NCBI RefSeq assembly: GCF_002443255.2
Contig: NW_019211459.1
Location: 2,557,751-2,621,750 of the forward strand
Direction: 5' to 3'
Source: Varroa destructor
Taxonomy: Eukaryota; Arthropoda; Arachnida; Mesostigmata; Varroidae
Length of the DNA: 64,000 bases
Part shown: piece by piece, positions 24,658-38,900 of the stretch
Numbering within the stretch: the first letter of the stretch is position 1
How the letters are laid out: each line of letters starts with the position of its first letter
Program-made: the position numbers and the translations under genes
Notes under the pieces: model-generated
Databases searched by the model: none
What the model was told of the DNA's origin: nothing
What the model saw: the letters and a program-made list of their open reading frames with translations, nothing else

Positions 24658-25062
24658 TTACAACTGTGGAGCTAGATGCGATTGTAAATGGGACGATCCT
24701 ACATAATGTTCGATTATCGCCAATTCACCGATCACATGGATCAGTATCTCTTCACTACGATGCATTGATGGGATAATACACCTGTATAATATAGATGGGC
24801 AAAACAAATATATTATAAAACAAATATCTACTATGTAATAGAACAATTTGAATAATGACTGATAGATATGTTGGGATAATAAAGATCCTCGACCTTCTCG
24901 TACGTAAATAATAAAACGAGTCATTACTGGTGGCCCTTCTGAATAACTGACAGAGAGTAAAGCGATTCGATGTTCACTCCTGTAACCCATTAATAATAAA
25001 GGCAAAATATATTGTGAATAGGTTCGCCTAGGGCCCTTATTGGATCGTAGATTAGTTTGCAC
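24658..25062 (-). CDS. Unidentified ORF, 134 codons
   Basis: This is the longest ORF outside the recognised genes and the helicase relic. It is AT-rich, with an Ile/Leu/Tyr/Phe-rich stretch in the middle that could be membrane-spanning. There is no recognisable domain, and its base composition matches the surrounding intergenic DNA. Chance is a serious alternative. Confidence 0.12.
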   Translation of the reverse strand: MQTNLRSNKGPRRTYSQYILPLLLMGYRSEHRIALLSVSYSEGPPVMTRFIIYVREGRGSLLSQHIYQSLFKLFYYIVDICFIIYLFCPSILYRCIIPSMHRSEEILIHVIGELAIIEHYVGSSHLQSHLAPQL

Positions 25063-28000
25063 TACATAAATTAAGCTGTGATCAGAAAATTAATACATGT
25101 AGTGGCTGTTAATTTTACAAATGTATAATATTACAATACACGTGATGGCTGTAACAACTTGCGGATAACTGCATTCATCCAGAGACATCGAAAAAGCAAA
25201 ATCAACACTATTATAGATTTGCACATCGTCCCGTGTGTGTGAATGCCCTCGTAATCTTTGTGAGCTTCAATCATGTCCACCTTTTGTGATAGAGATTCCT
25301 TTTGATAGTTTTCCTGTGCATCATAGTGAACATCGTTATTCTTACTACATAATGCAACCTAGCTATATACGTAGATTGACATTTATCTGCTTCAAAGTTG
25401 ACTCGCGTTCCTTATTTCTGTTAGAGACGGATGACTCCACATCAGCGAAGACTTATAAACAGGGCCAGTATAGTATAGGTTGAGTGATGACAACGACGGC
25501 ATGCCTTTAATCAGCCACAAGACCCACCCAACACACTCTCATCACTTCGACAACGGTCGAAAATTTTAATCAGAACTTTACCACGATTCGCTAATGAGAC
25601 TGCCTTATGCGGCCGATCATAACGGTTACTTCATCATTTTGTGCGTACTGCTATTTGCCTTAAGCGCCTCTGTATGTCGCCGTATACTGCAAGATGTATG
25701 CGACTAATGTTAATCACACCGCTTTTTTTGCCGTTGAAGGATAATTTTATGTGTAGTTTCAGGCATATTTTATCGTATAATTCACATGAGACTTCGTTCA
25801 AGAGGCGATTTCGTGGTATCTGGTGATGACGGAGTTTTGGTTATCAACAAATTGTCAACATTCGGCAACAAGGGAGCACTACTATTGGCTCCCCAAATAG
25901 CGTGTAATTATGGAATTGTAACGCTGCCATTCAGTAGTGCGTTTGCTTTCCTTATTTTCACTGTAATGTTACTGTAATGTTCATGCCTAATTTCGAATAG
26001 TTGCTTGTTTTTTCAGTTAATTACAGATTTTCATGTTTTATTGTTTCGATATGTTACTAAAGATTTGTTAGTAGAAGTGTTTCTGAATAAGACTCACTTG
26101 CACTTGATTAAAATTACACGCACGGAATTAATACGCGTCACAACGTACATAAAAAGAGTGGATCATACGTACTACCGAGAAAACCGACCTTAGGTATAAT
26201 AGACAATAACATTCGTATTTCGATTTTTGTAATTAATGCTATTTACGTGACTAGCGCCGATTCCGACTACAATAGCACGCACATACACATTAGACAATTA
26301 CTGTACAAATCTGTTATTTGCTTTTTTCTGCTGAGTGACAACAAGGTACCATGCAATTTTCACATTCATATTGTCACTGCATTATAAAAAATATATGTTC
26401 ATTCGATGCACAGCGTATTTAGCTCCGATGACGAGAATGTCTTATATTTAACCTACGACGCTGGATTCTTGCTTCAAGTTTATGTTACGCCAAATACGCA
26501 TGTACAATGTACGTGTTTCTTCTATCCCTGAGTAAAATGTCAACAGGAGTCTTACGCACCGCAACGTTTTCGGCATCGAGTGAGTATTTATTCAGCAGCC
26601 CGACAATACAGGAGCCAGCTAAAGAAGAAGCTTAAACTTTGGTAAACTTGAGCTATTTGCCTGATTAGTCATCAAATTTCGTGAGCACTTTTTTAGCTGC
26701 TCGATCTCTTTAAACTGGCCCCAAAAATAAGGAGAGATGCAGTTGCCGTCAACGCAGATATAAAACGCGCACTCGTTATTCGGCGTGCCTTTTCAAAATG
26801 AATAATCAGCCAGTTAAATTAGAAGAGAAAGTCCCATAAACAAAGACGTGTTGTTATACAAATTTTACCACAGTTTGAACAAGGAACAAACGCTTTTCTA
26901 CAGGTTGTACCTGTTTTCCCAAAACAGCCTACGTTCAAGTTTGATACCTTGCATAGGAAATTAGTTTGATGACTGTAGTACAATGTTAGGAATTTTGGCA
27001 ATGATCAACACTGTGTATTTTTGACATTTATTATCGTTTAATTATATAATTCCTACTTGATGACACAGTAATAATAGTAATAACAAAATGGTAATCCTCA
27101 CTATCATGATCAACATTGGAAAAAAGTAAGTAAGGGTTTGCAGTAGTACAGCTTCTTTCTCACCATTAGGGCCAAAAATGGGGGTTCATCGTCGCTATAA
27201 ACATGGGTTCGTCATCTGTTTCCTGCCACATTCAGTACAAATACGTCGTTTGTTACAATAGTAATGTTAATACACTGTAAAAATTCATTATGTTGATTTT
27301 ACTGCCGGGGTCGGTTCTTTTCTGGCGGAAGTTTTCTTCTACTGACACACATCGACGTGTTTTCCTTCTGGTCACGCTCGTTATCCTCAACATGGATTTT
27401 GTCAAATGATTTCATAGATTTAGCTACTCTTCCAACGACCGGCTGATACACAAAGGATGTCAACGTCATTATTATTATTACCATTGTAAAGCTTTGCGCC
27501 TCTAACATGCTCTAAAGTATTGCTTAATGTTCACCATATTGCCCATTGCTAATCGAGCTTTAAATTTTCATTAAACAGTATAAACAGTGTGAGTATAAGT
27601 TTAGTCTAATTTTTGACATTCCCTCTTCTCAGCTTCGTCGTATCGTGTTTTCTGATTCTGTTCAACTCGTTGCCGCAAAACATCCTTTTGTAAGTCATGC
27701 AGCGGAACGTGTCAGTGTTGTTAATCGGATACCGGTGATAGTTTAATCACTTGGCAAGAAGGTAAGAAAGAAGTCGTCATATAAACACATCAGCATTATG
27801 TCATTGTCATGTAACGAGCTATAAATAAATACATCCTTTCGAGCAAATGAATTCGTATAACAAGCAGATCTTGTAATTTAAGCACGGGATATGTGCTATA
27901 CACCGACTAATTTATCGTACATTATTGAGGACGAGGAAGTTATAAAAATGACCACTGCACGCCATACTTTTCCGCACAGATGGTCAAAGATTATACACAG

Positions 28001-29854
28001 ATGCGTCGATCAGTTTGAGCTATTAGGTAGATGCTGTGTATAAGTTAACAATAGCGTCATTTCATATAGATTCGGAACTCAAAAGCAAAAAAAAGTGAGA
28101 GAACGCATTTGTACTCTCACATGCAAATAGAATAGAATGTGTAAGCTTGGGTACTTGAGTCTTTCTGATGGATTGTAACCTGCTAAGATTTCGGCAGAAA
28201 GTTCAACTAGAGGGTTTGCGCAGTAGGGAAACGAATAGCAATTGTATCATGAAACAAAGGAAGAATATCTTCGCAAATTGTGTTCACACAAGAATGCAAG
28301 CAGATACTTTACAAAGTGGCTCATATACGCGTATGCCTTAATATCCTATGGGGAATTGCCCCTGGTTAGCTCAGTTTTCGCAATAATAGTGAAATTAATT
28401 GTTGAAAGAAAAGCTACCTACTGCTTTACAAATACTATTCTTAAACCATGTATTAACGCACATCGCATCATCAGTTAATTTATTTACACTACGCCAGTCT
28501 GTAAATGTATATTAGGTAATCCCGAAAAAAGAGTATTTCTATTTGTTAACATAGCAGGGAATGTACAAATTATTGCGGAAAAGAGTGAATTTTACTGCGC
28601 GACATTTTCGTAACAAAGGTACCCTGTACTATGTCTAGATATACTGCAGGGAATTCTGATATTATTCAATAAAACCATCAAAACTAGCACAGTAGTCATT
28701 GTTGTAACTATTGCATTTTAGACATATATTAACGTTACGATATTTCAATATAGTATGACAGAAACCAGAGAAATGACATTAGGGTTCTTCTACTATGCAT
28801 TCGTTGCACAGTTAAATCTGTCTTTTACTGCCATAATTTGTACATCCTCTGCTACTTTGGCAAATATAGCCCTCCAACCGTTCAGAGGCTTTTTTTCACA
28901 CTATGCCGTGTATATATATATATATACGGCACATACGTTTTGCAGAAGCTGTTTTAAAATGACGAAGATGTTGTTGGTGACGGTGACTACTAACGGTGGT
29001 GTAAATCAGTAAACAAAAAGGAAAAGACCAGGCACCCTGAGAAGTTGAGTTGCCTGCAGCGGTGATCTACCTGCTCTGCTGAAGGTTGAGTACAGACAGA
29101 AAAGAGGAACATGCACTCCGCTCGTTGCAAGTCTGCTGCTGACTCTCAGTAAGACTCAGCTCAGTATTAACATACACACATACAATGTTCGACAACGTAC
29201 TGACGACAAAAGCAGGTCGGGGGATACAAGACGACGATGGCTATAACTGCGCTATTTTGTACATTATACATACATTGACGAGTAGCTTGGACTAGGCGCC
29301 GCAATTGACTCTTTCATGCAGCTTACGCATGATCTCCCTCGGTATTCACACCCACATGACAGAAATCGATTCAAAACCTGCTTTCGTTTCTACCTACATT
29401 TGTTGTTTGTTGTTGATGCTCACCTGCACCCCCTTTTACAATATGTCCTATTTGACATCTTGCTATTTCTATTATAACAGACCACTGATTCTACGTATAT
29501 ATGCGCCTAGTGCGGAAATGCCTCCTAAATTCAATTCAGTTCCTGAAAAGGCCACTGAAGAGACTGTGTATAAGCCTCTGGTGCATTATATTTGCGTGAT
29601 CCATTAGGGAAACCCTAATATAGTTATCCGGCTTCACGTTTAGATGGCAACTGTTGGTTGACTGGGCTGTAGATTTGTTGGAGCAAGTTGTTGATGAGAA
29701 ATAATTTGTTTCCCCCGTAGACTTTTTGATTATGGCAGAAAGTCCATCGCCATCACCGCGCCGTGCATCACTCATTACTTGGAAATCACTTCCATGATGC
29801 CAGTTGCAACAGCATTAGCATATTACACTACTAATTACAATAAGGTTGACATGT

Positions 29855-29910
29855 CTATACAGATATCTCATAATTGCTTGAGCCGTCAGAAAGAATTGGG
29901 CGTCGGGAGC
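29855..29910 (-). CDS. ZDHH8-like: ZDHHC8-like coding exon 10 (PDZ ligand and stop)
   Basis: This exon encodes [17 protein letters not shown] and then TAG, after a TTTCATTGCAG acceptor. The last residues match the conserved YEISV terminus of vertebrate ZDHHC5/8, which supports both the exon and the preceding tail exons. Confidence 0.92.
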
Positions 29911-32900
29911 CTGCAATGAAATTAGAAGTATCGACAAAACAAAACAAAGGAAGAAACGTACGTAAGTTGCCCCGCGGATACAGATCCAAAGTATAGATAA
30001 ACAATTGACATTCAAAAAGTTCAACCCCAGGTTTTTTAAGTCGTTTGGAGTTAGCTATGTGGTGGAAGGAAATAGTACTGTTACTTGGCAAAAAACAAGG
30101 GTAGATATCTTAAGAGGGGCTTTTATAAGGCAGTTTCATTTGGGGACCTATTGGTCATTGGTATCCGAGCTTATTGTAGCATGTATACTGAGCTCAAATT
30201 TAGATGTTGCTGAGAGCGGACGGTTTTTCCTATGCTTCACCCTCCCCCTGTATTTCTATAAGTGCCAGTCGAAGAGCACGCCTGCTACGTACCAGGCGTC
30301 ATGAGCTGCTGTTTCGTCGTTTGCTGCTGCTGTTGTTGTTGTTGTTGCAGCTGGTGGTGGACGCTATTGCTGTTTGGAGAAGGCGTTGATACGGTCGTTG
30401 TTCCTTGTTGTTGCTGTGAAGTCTGACCTGCGCGGTTGTTGTTTTCACCTGTTGTCCAGTTGACCAACGTTGTACGATTGATTGCCATACCGGTTCCGAT
30501 CTCGGTGCCGGTTAGCTGTCCTCGACCCCGATCCATTCCGATTGTCGTTACCAACAAATCGGACTCATTGGTCGTAGTACCAATACCGTTTCCCCCCTGT
30601 GATCAATGAACCAAACATTTTTTTGTCGCTCAGTGCGAATAGAAAATGATCGTTTATTTATTGTATAAAGAACAAATACAAGAGCCTAACAAGTACGGCG
30701 TCAGTATGAAGCTTCGTATCTGCTAGTTCGTCTACTGCTCAAATTGCGTACAGACAGATCACACGTCGGAATGTTTCTAATTCAGTAGAATAATTACCTT
30801 TCTGCTGAGCGAACCAGTTAGCGAATTAGTCCCATTGTTATTATTTGATGTGTTGTTGTTCACGTTCACAGACTGAGTGCTCGGTGGAGACGTACTTCCA
30901 TTACCTGACGCGTATGTCAGCTGACCATGATTCGCTAGCGGTGGACTAGTGGTCCGTGGAGAACTCACCAGTGAAGTCCCGCCTTCAGTGCCACCGCTTA
31001 AAGACAACATTCTATTTATTCGAATGGTGCAATAATAAGAAACCAAACAATACATAATAAATTAGTAATAGAAATAGCACCAATGAATTAGTGAATGCAG
31101 CAAATGCTAAGGTAAAAGGGACGTGCTACTTGCCGTATCTAAAACGTTTCTTAATCCCAGTATTAATTTAGACCTTTATGTAAGCTACAAAACCCAAATA
31201 ACTTATGTAAAAAGTAAAATTGGAGAAAGATATATTATGGTATTAGGTTTAGGACTCTGCATGGGTAAGCAATTCTTTACTTCCGATGTCATGCAGCGTT
31301 AAAGGCAGTTTGATCTATCGGAACGATTTGTCGAGTTGAAGGTGAAAATAGTTTTGGCATACATAATAGCCTTTTGTGCAAGTAATATATATATATATAT
31401 ATATATATTATTAAGTTATTCACACGGCAACTATTCATAAACGTACAATGTATAAAGCATAACATGTATAAAAGTTATGGATATACATACACACAGGCGC
31501 TTCTCCATTAAGGGGTCTAAATCGTTTTGTCTAAATTTGACCTAAATGATAGCGCCTACTAATTTTCCATAACTTTAAGGCCTTACTAGATTTGAGTTGG
31601 TTTTTTTTGCTGAGTTTAGAAAAACTCGAAATTTCAGTGTCTGAAACAGCAGCGTGCACTGCAGTTCCTTCTGACGAAAGGAGCTTAAGTTGATTTTTCA
31701 AGGACGCATTTCGAGCCTACCGTTTGAAAATCTATAAACTTTTAAATTTTTATTTCGTGTATGAAAAGACGTTCTCCAGCTTTGAGTAAAATTTAATTTC
31801 AGTAATGGTCATAAGCCGAAGTTTTATGCAAAGTGATTCAAGTTGGAAATTTTACTGTTCAGAACTTGTTTGGTGTCGGCTATGTCATTGAAAAAATTTG
31901 TGACGTAAGTAATATAGTATTGAATAAAAGGTCTGATTTCAGTGTAAAAAGCTTGAGTTCATATAGAAAAAATTCGAGTTATTGCCACTAGAATCATTCA
32001 ATATATTGCATACGAAGCTCACTTCGGAGGCTGTGCGGTTGCTGGCAGAACTCGAACACCCCCCGTTGGCCTCGCACCAAGTGGAGCCGTATTTGCTTCA
32101 ATGATGCAAGTGTGTTTCCTAGCGGGAGCCTGCCCTTGACTGGTGTTTGTCTGATTTGAGCTCGCCTGCAAAGCGATGCCAGATGAAACAGCCTCCCTTT
32201 GGCCTACACTAGCTCCGGAAGCAACGACTGCACCGGCTCCAGTCCACCGAACCTCTCTACTGGCACATCCGACAAATAAGTATAATAGCTTTGGATTAGT
32301 ATATATATATAAAACACACTTGACGAACATAATAAATACCTCTTTATATTACATATATATATATGACGAATATAATAAATAGCATTTGTGTTAAGTTATA
32401 AAGCTTTCATTTGAACCTGTCAACTTTTCCTACAGCCCTTTTATATAAGGATTATATAGATTATGTAGAAGCAAAAATGATCATATCTATATAGATAGTA
32501 ATTCATTATTGCTATTAAGATCTTCCTGTTAAATGTTTGCTATTTACCTGACGTAATATATATACAATATAAACCAAGCAAGGGCTAGGCGTACCTTTTA
32601 TTGTCTGTGTAGACAACTCTGAGTTCATCGATATTCCGAACACGCGTTTTACTTGCCTTCCTATAGCTTGGATACACGGGTCCGCAAAGAGTGTGACACA
32701 CATTTCGGGCACAGCCCTGGCTGAACGGATTGAAGCCCCCACGAAACTTACCAGTTACCTAGGAAACGTTCGCCAAGTTGATGAAACCAGCGTGAAGTGT
32801 GCACACAGACACTTTAATCATAGTTAACGAATTTATGAAATTTAGAAGAATAACATTTGTTACACCCCGTCTCTCATCGGTAGAACCTATATCGGATAAA

Positions 32901-35900
32901 AGTTTTCAGCAATCCTCATTCATATACACATATAGCCCACCCCATACCTGCTTCACCGTAGGCTGGTTAAACTCATCTACCGTAAATTATTGTTCTCGTA
33001 TACACGAATAGGTATTTAGTTGCGCTTATCTTGCTTTACCAAACCCTTTATCCTTGCGTAGTTATTCCATTAACCGCTTTAGAGATGAACGACTTTGACC
33101 CGCATTACACTTAGTCTAATATTAATCATAGGTCATTGTATCTTTAATTATATCTTTACAGTTATCCAGTAGCAATGAACCTGAGATCTTTCAGCCCCAA
33201 TTCGTTATCCTGTAATAGGGGTTTTAATTCCTGTATTCAGTCAATCTACTTATTATTCTACTGACCTTTTTACTTCTTCTGTTCCAATTGGATTGGGCTC
33301 TCATTTTCATTAGTCCTTTTACTATAAAGTTTATATTCTTAGAACTCATAAGAACTGAGCTCAATTTTCACATACATTATATAAACTCAAAAGCTATTCT
33401 TACGTATGCAAGACATGCACGCGGCATTAGATTGAAACTTTACCTAACCGCAAACGTCCAACCCGTCATAGTGATTTTGCGCTCTGCCGGTAAAACGTCG
33501 TTCTGTAGCATTTATTGAATTTCGTCGTTTCAGTTAATTCGTTCCCTAGCTTTTACACCGATATAACTAATTGAGTGTTTACAGTCTCGAGAATCATTAC
33601 AAATGGATTCATAGATCGCAAGAATGTAAGATACCTCAAAATGTTGCTAGCAATGCTACTTTCTGGCGCTTGAGTCGTTGTGAAAAGCACAAAAAGAACT
33701 GGTATACGCTTGCATTGAACTCTGTAGTGAATAGATCGAAGTGGATAACTGGGCTTTCGACGAACGACGCATACGCAGTGTGTGAGCTCAATTATTGATA
33801 TATGATTGCTACAGTAACCCAGATGTCCTGACTAAACCGCTATTGCAATACTCACTGTGGCGTATCTCATCTTCGACCCGTCTCTGCAAGAATGATCTTT
33901 TATAAAAAAAAAAAAAAGTAAAAATTTAAATACCTTAAAATTGCACGTTGCGCTTTTCTTTATAACTAGAGAAAACCATTTTTCAATGTAAACCTTTCAG
34001 TAATTGTTGGAAACTGTCGAGCGAATCTCCAAAAAAAGATCAACTAGTTCAAATTTAAAAAGTGTTTATCCCATTGAACAGTTTGAGGCACATGCGGAGA
34101 TTAACAATATTTCATCAACCGTTTCGCAAATTGACCTAACTGGTATTACGAAAGGAGAAAATTATCTTCGAACAAGAGTACTCATCTAATTAAATGGTGT
34201 GAACTACATGTGCCACCATAGTTCAGATTTCATCCAATATTTCGATAATTAATTAAATTAGCATCAAACTTTCCTTTCGGACAAAGACATCACTCTCGAT
34301 TTATAGCAGTATACTAGACGTACCCCAGGTTTCATTTAACTAGTCTGATTCGTTGATATTAGACCCAGCATAGCGTACACTTCACCAACAGTTATTCCAT
34401 TTCAATTAGGCTGTCCCATTTAAGCCGATGCCCCTTTCAGGAGAGCAAATCTCATTTGCGTTACACCTAACACAACGCACAGTATAGGTCGATTACAGAC
34501 TTATACTGTTCGGTTCTAATTTTCCTCGGATGCTACAGAGCGACTGTGTTATCTCGTTGCAGCAATTCTACCTCCCAAAACCCGTAAATCCATTAACAAT
34601 ATAACCTTACTCCATGTATTTTTTCCATTAGAATGTTCCAATAGTTCTGTTGCCAGCCTGATGTTACCTCATCGGCCTGCTGCAATACTTGATACGTATT
34701 ACACTCAACTTAACTATTGTTCGATTGCAAACTGACACTTTTGTATGTAAAAGTGTCAGTTCACGCATTCGGTTCTTCTGACACTTTATCGTATTAATTC
34801 GGTTATTCCATTGCAACTATTCGATCATATTAATAATATTTCTCTCATTTACTTCATTTTCAACTTTACGTGGGTGACCCTGTTCTCTAGTACGGGCATT
34901 CCATTATCCTGTTCCAGTAATGACTGGTCACATTGCTGGAATGAATATGCATATAATCTTATTACTTTGTTGCAATCAGTGTTGCAAGTATCCTGCTGTT
35001 TCAATTAAACTAAGCGCCTTCGAAATTGCTCATATAAGTCTAAAAACCTATTTTATAATTATTCGGCTTTTACACGTACCGTTAAGCTGTAACCGCGCAC
35101 GAGGCGCCAGTCTGAGATCCTATTTCCCCCATAGCCTGCTCCATTTATTTCAGCTTTACCATTGGAACATCTTTGTGATCTCGATACCCTGTTACATATA
35201 CTCCATTTCCGCTTTTCAATTAATCCTGCCACCATATAAGCGGTATACTCTCAACTGAGAAGCATAAACCATATATTGAGAGGTCATATATTACCAATAA
35301 TTCACCATTTTACCACTAAATCGCAAGACATTTCTCTTTAAATTCCATGGTAACTCGATTTTGTAGAATATAACAAATAGCTTTCCAAAATAGTCCTTTC
35401 AGAAACTCTCAATCAATTGCTAGATTGGGTCAGTTTGCCAACTGACATTCGGCAACATGGAAAAAGTCCCAAGGAAAGTACTCATCCAATCAGAGAATGT
35501 CAACCGTATATACCAACATGATTCAGAATTAACGGACTATTTTGTAACTTATTTGGCGTCACGTATCTTCTTCACAGAAAAACTACGCTCTAGAAACGTT
35601 TGAAAACTCGGACGAATTAAACAGAAATTTTCAACAGTTATGGAGCAAATTCCCGAAAAATGTCAGTTTGTCCGGGTTGAGATTATATGAAATCTGGAAA
35701 ACTTCACCTTCTAGAGAAAAAAAAATTAATCCGATCAGCTCCATTTTAAGTTCTTCTTGGGGAGAAACAGCATAGGTCCCGATGAAAATCAGCTTCATCA
35801 GACCGATTTGTGTCCGAAAAACAAACAGACCTGGTGAATTTTGCCTTGTGCTTGTTTTGTCGTTGATTTAGCTCATTTGATTAATTGATGTCGTACCCGG

Positions 35901-38900
35901 TCTGTCTCAGATTATAGTACACGCGACAACTATTTCGTTGCAAACGCCCTGCCTTATTTAATTCGGTACCCCTCTGTGGTCATGTAATACCACAGTCTGT
36001 TCTGAAATATTTTCCAAAAAGCTGAGGCGATTCTAAATTTATTTCGTCCACAATATGTTGCCTTTTGATACATTTCTGCAACGCAATTACGCGTTTTCTA
36101 GCGTTGGTTGATTGACGCGGTTTACAGGAGGCACGTGAACGGGACGAATCGAGGCAGCATCCGGCCCACCTTTAATACACATTGCGACTGATTTATTGAT
36201 TCTGGGTCACGAAGGCTTAAACATTTAAAAAAAATGGTAAATATCGTAATGTATCATGTAAGAAATGCCTACACATAATGTATCAAGCCTTCGCACTTTC
36301 TAAATTCTTTGGTCGCCTTGAGTCCCTGCGTTTTTGATGGTTCTGGCCTACTGTCAGCCCGAAATTCAATTTTGTCGGAATTTTCTGTAAATAGCGCATT
36401 TAAACGACAATCTTTGCGTGGATTTGAGCGTAAGATGACGCCTGTTTACTATTAGAAACTTATCTGCGAATTGAAGAAAGAATATTTTGAAAATCGTTAG
36501 TAGGCGGTTTAGATCCATAATTGAGTCCATGATTGCGGTGGGCAGTAAATATATTGAACAGAGATCATCGTCATGAATAACATCCCACACAATCTACTGT
36601 TATACACGATATATATTAGAAACGAAACGTAAGAGAAATTCTCAATATAAACGCACCACCCTTTAATTAATATGTTGTTTTGGTGTATCGATTCTGTTGC
36701 CAGGACGCTACCAAAGGTTAAAGATATTTTCTTTTATAATGAATCTTTGAATAAATTAAACGGAGATAAAAACATTACATAATGATATGGTATATTTCGA
36801 TTCACGTACTGGCTCACACATCATTAAAGTTTGAGGATTTTTTAAATCTTATTTTACACATTTTATAATTAATACTTACGTATACTTTTCGACACCTTGG
36901 CATCTTTTTCTGAGAATAAAGTATGGATTTTTTTACGAAAATAAACTCCAGATTTGCCATTTTACATTTTCGATTGACAGTTAGTAAAAATTCGCATAAA
37001 GAACTATTGGAAAACAGCTTAAGGCACATTTTCACACTAATATTACATAGATAAACCTATACGGCGAAAAGAGTTCGCCGTTCATTTGAAAATATTTATT
37101 TTAGATATAAGAAAATGTGCTGCACTTTACACATCGTTCAGGGTTAAAAAAACGCCTTTTACATGAAAACATTCTTTGTCGCATTGCACGACCTAAAAAC
37201 AAAGAATTAAGCGTAGGAAAATTAATTTTATTTCGATTTAACATATCGAAAGGTTCCAGTTGGCACCAAAAAACCTCTTCTACAGCCTCCTCTATGTAAT
37301 AAATGTTCATCCCAGTGTCACATAAAAGTAACAATTACCACATTCCGCGTCTGGCCTGCTTTATGCAGAAATATTCTGTTTCAAATATAAAAGGAGGTTT
37401 CACATTTTCACTCACTTCGTTGAGATCTATCGACTACCGCAAAAAATGGCGCCCACAAAACGGTATTTTGCATAGGGAAAGTATCTTGGTGTTTTCATTA
37501 AATTTTGAAAAATTGTGTTAGCAAAATATTGACTATATAAACCGCTCAATCAGTCAACTTTAAAATTGATATGTGTTAGAAATTAACTTATAAACCTTTC
37601 AAAATTCCCTTGGAACAAATTTCCATCTCATTGCCACATCCGGTAAAGAGATACCATATCCGGTCTATCGCAATTTAAACGCTGAAATATCAATTTTAGG
37701 CATGCATTACACTATCATTCAGCTCGTCGAGATCTATCGATCGGGGCCAAAAGATACCCTCAATGTAGATATTTGACCATATAAATATTTGACTCTCATT
37801 CTATGAGATTTTATTTTAAAAAAAATCTCTAAAATGTAATTTCTATTAGCCGCTAAACTTCCCACAAATGTGTGTAAGATATCTCAATCAAAAAAAATCC
37901 CAAAAAGCAATTCGAAAAATAAACTTCGGATTCGGACAGGTACTAATAGGGAAAGAAAGATTTGACCTGTGCCACATCTAATGAAACATGTAGTTTAGGT
38001 TATGGCAGACCTATACGTTTACACATATTCCATTGTATTTTGTTTCAGATTCTCTAGCAACTAGTTTCTCATTTGTTCGCAGCTTTCCTGTTATACTAAT
38101 TTTATTTTCCTAATCCAGTCAATCGAGTAGCAATAATTATTGCGTTGCAATCAGCCCGATGATGAATTTCGTTCGCTTATCATAAGAAGTCGATTTAAAT
38201 CGAAAGAGCAAGATACGTACACGCACAGAGGCACAGAGTTTGAATAGTATATAGATAGGTAGGAATAAAAATACGTTGACATTAATTAAATGTGATTAGA
38301 TACCTGTTCATTAGTTGTCCGCCCTCTAGCAATGAGCACCATGTGAAATCCCGTTAGACCCAAAATTGGCAGGAACAGTATGACGCACAAAACCAGTATT
38401 CCTGCAAGGAGGGGTAAAAACCGAATAAACAAAGAAATTTAGATTGAACCAATATGTAATATATTGTGTTTTATTAAACAATAGATAAAGTATTGACACG
38501 ACGTAATTAAGGCTGTACTTTATAGAACAGAAAGAAGCACAAGGTCTGTCTCGTAAGTTTTCTCTCTCCATGTGGTCGATCTTTAATCTAGCCTTACAGA
38601 AGAGGAGAATTACTATTGCATGGCGCTCCTCCTTAAATATGAGAATGGCGAATGCGTAGTGCCATGCGTCGATCATCTGGCGTCTGTTTACAGGAGGCTA
38701 TTGAGTAAAGAGGCACAAACTCCCTTTGTGGCATTCACGTACGTACCAAGCGTAAAGCATCCCTCTAGGGAGGTTAGCCCTGATGCTCCATTCTGCACGT
38801 GTTCGGGTCCAGTTGTAACACTATCGGTTCCATTACTTACTCCGGTGGGGTTCGCATGTCGAAGTACATAAATGACACACCAGCAAAAGATGGTAAGCAT

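Larger units (their letters stand above)
22401..29854. other. Intergenic region between clathrin and the palmitoyltransferase
   Basis: AT-rich DNA with the second B-box repeat, short TA runs near 24.25, 24.49 and 28.92 kb, and small ORFs of chance length. A 69-codon minus-strand ORF at 27299-27508 has a hydrophobic start like a signal peptide and a basic tail but no recognised family. The 3' UTR of the palmitoyltransferase probably occupies the last several hundred bases. Confidence 0.5.

Noticed and set aside
29536..29775. Minus-strand 79-codon ORF
   Set aside because: It lies in the likely 3' UTR just downstream of the palmitoyltransferase stop codon and has no family match.
30204..30389. 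Plus-strand leucine-rich ORF
   Set aside because: It is the antisense of the glutamine run in the palmitoyltransferase tail.
33571..34189. Plus-strand ORFs considered as transposase fragments
   Set aside because: No catalytic motif or family signature was seen; their AT-rich composition fits chance.
36814..37334. Minus-strand ORFs ending in a CxxC (possible piggyBac transposase)
   Set aside because: Only one short cysteine pair resembles the family. The rest of the zinc finger and the catalytic domain are absent.
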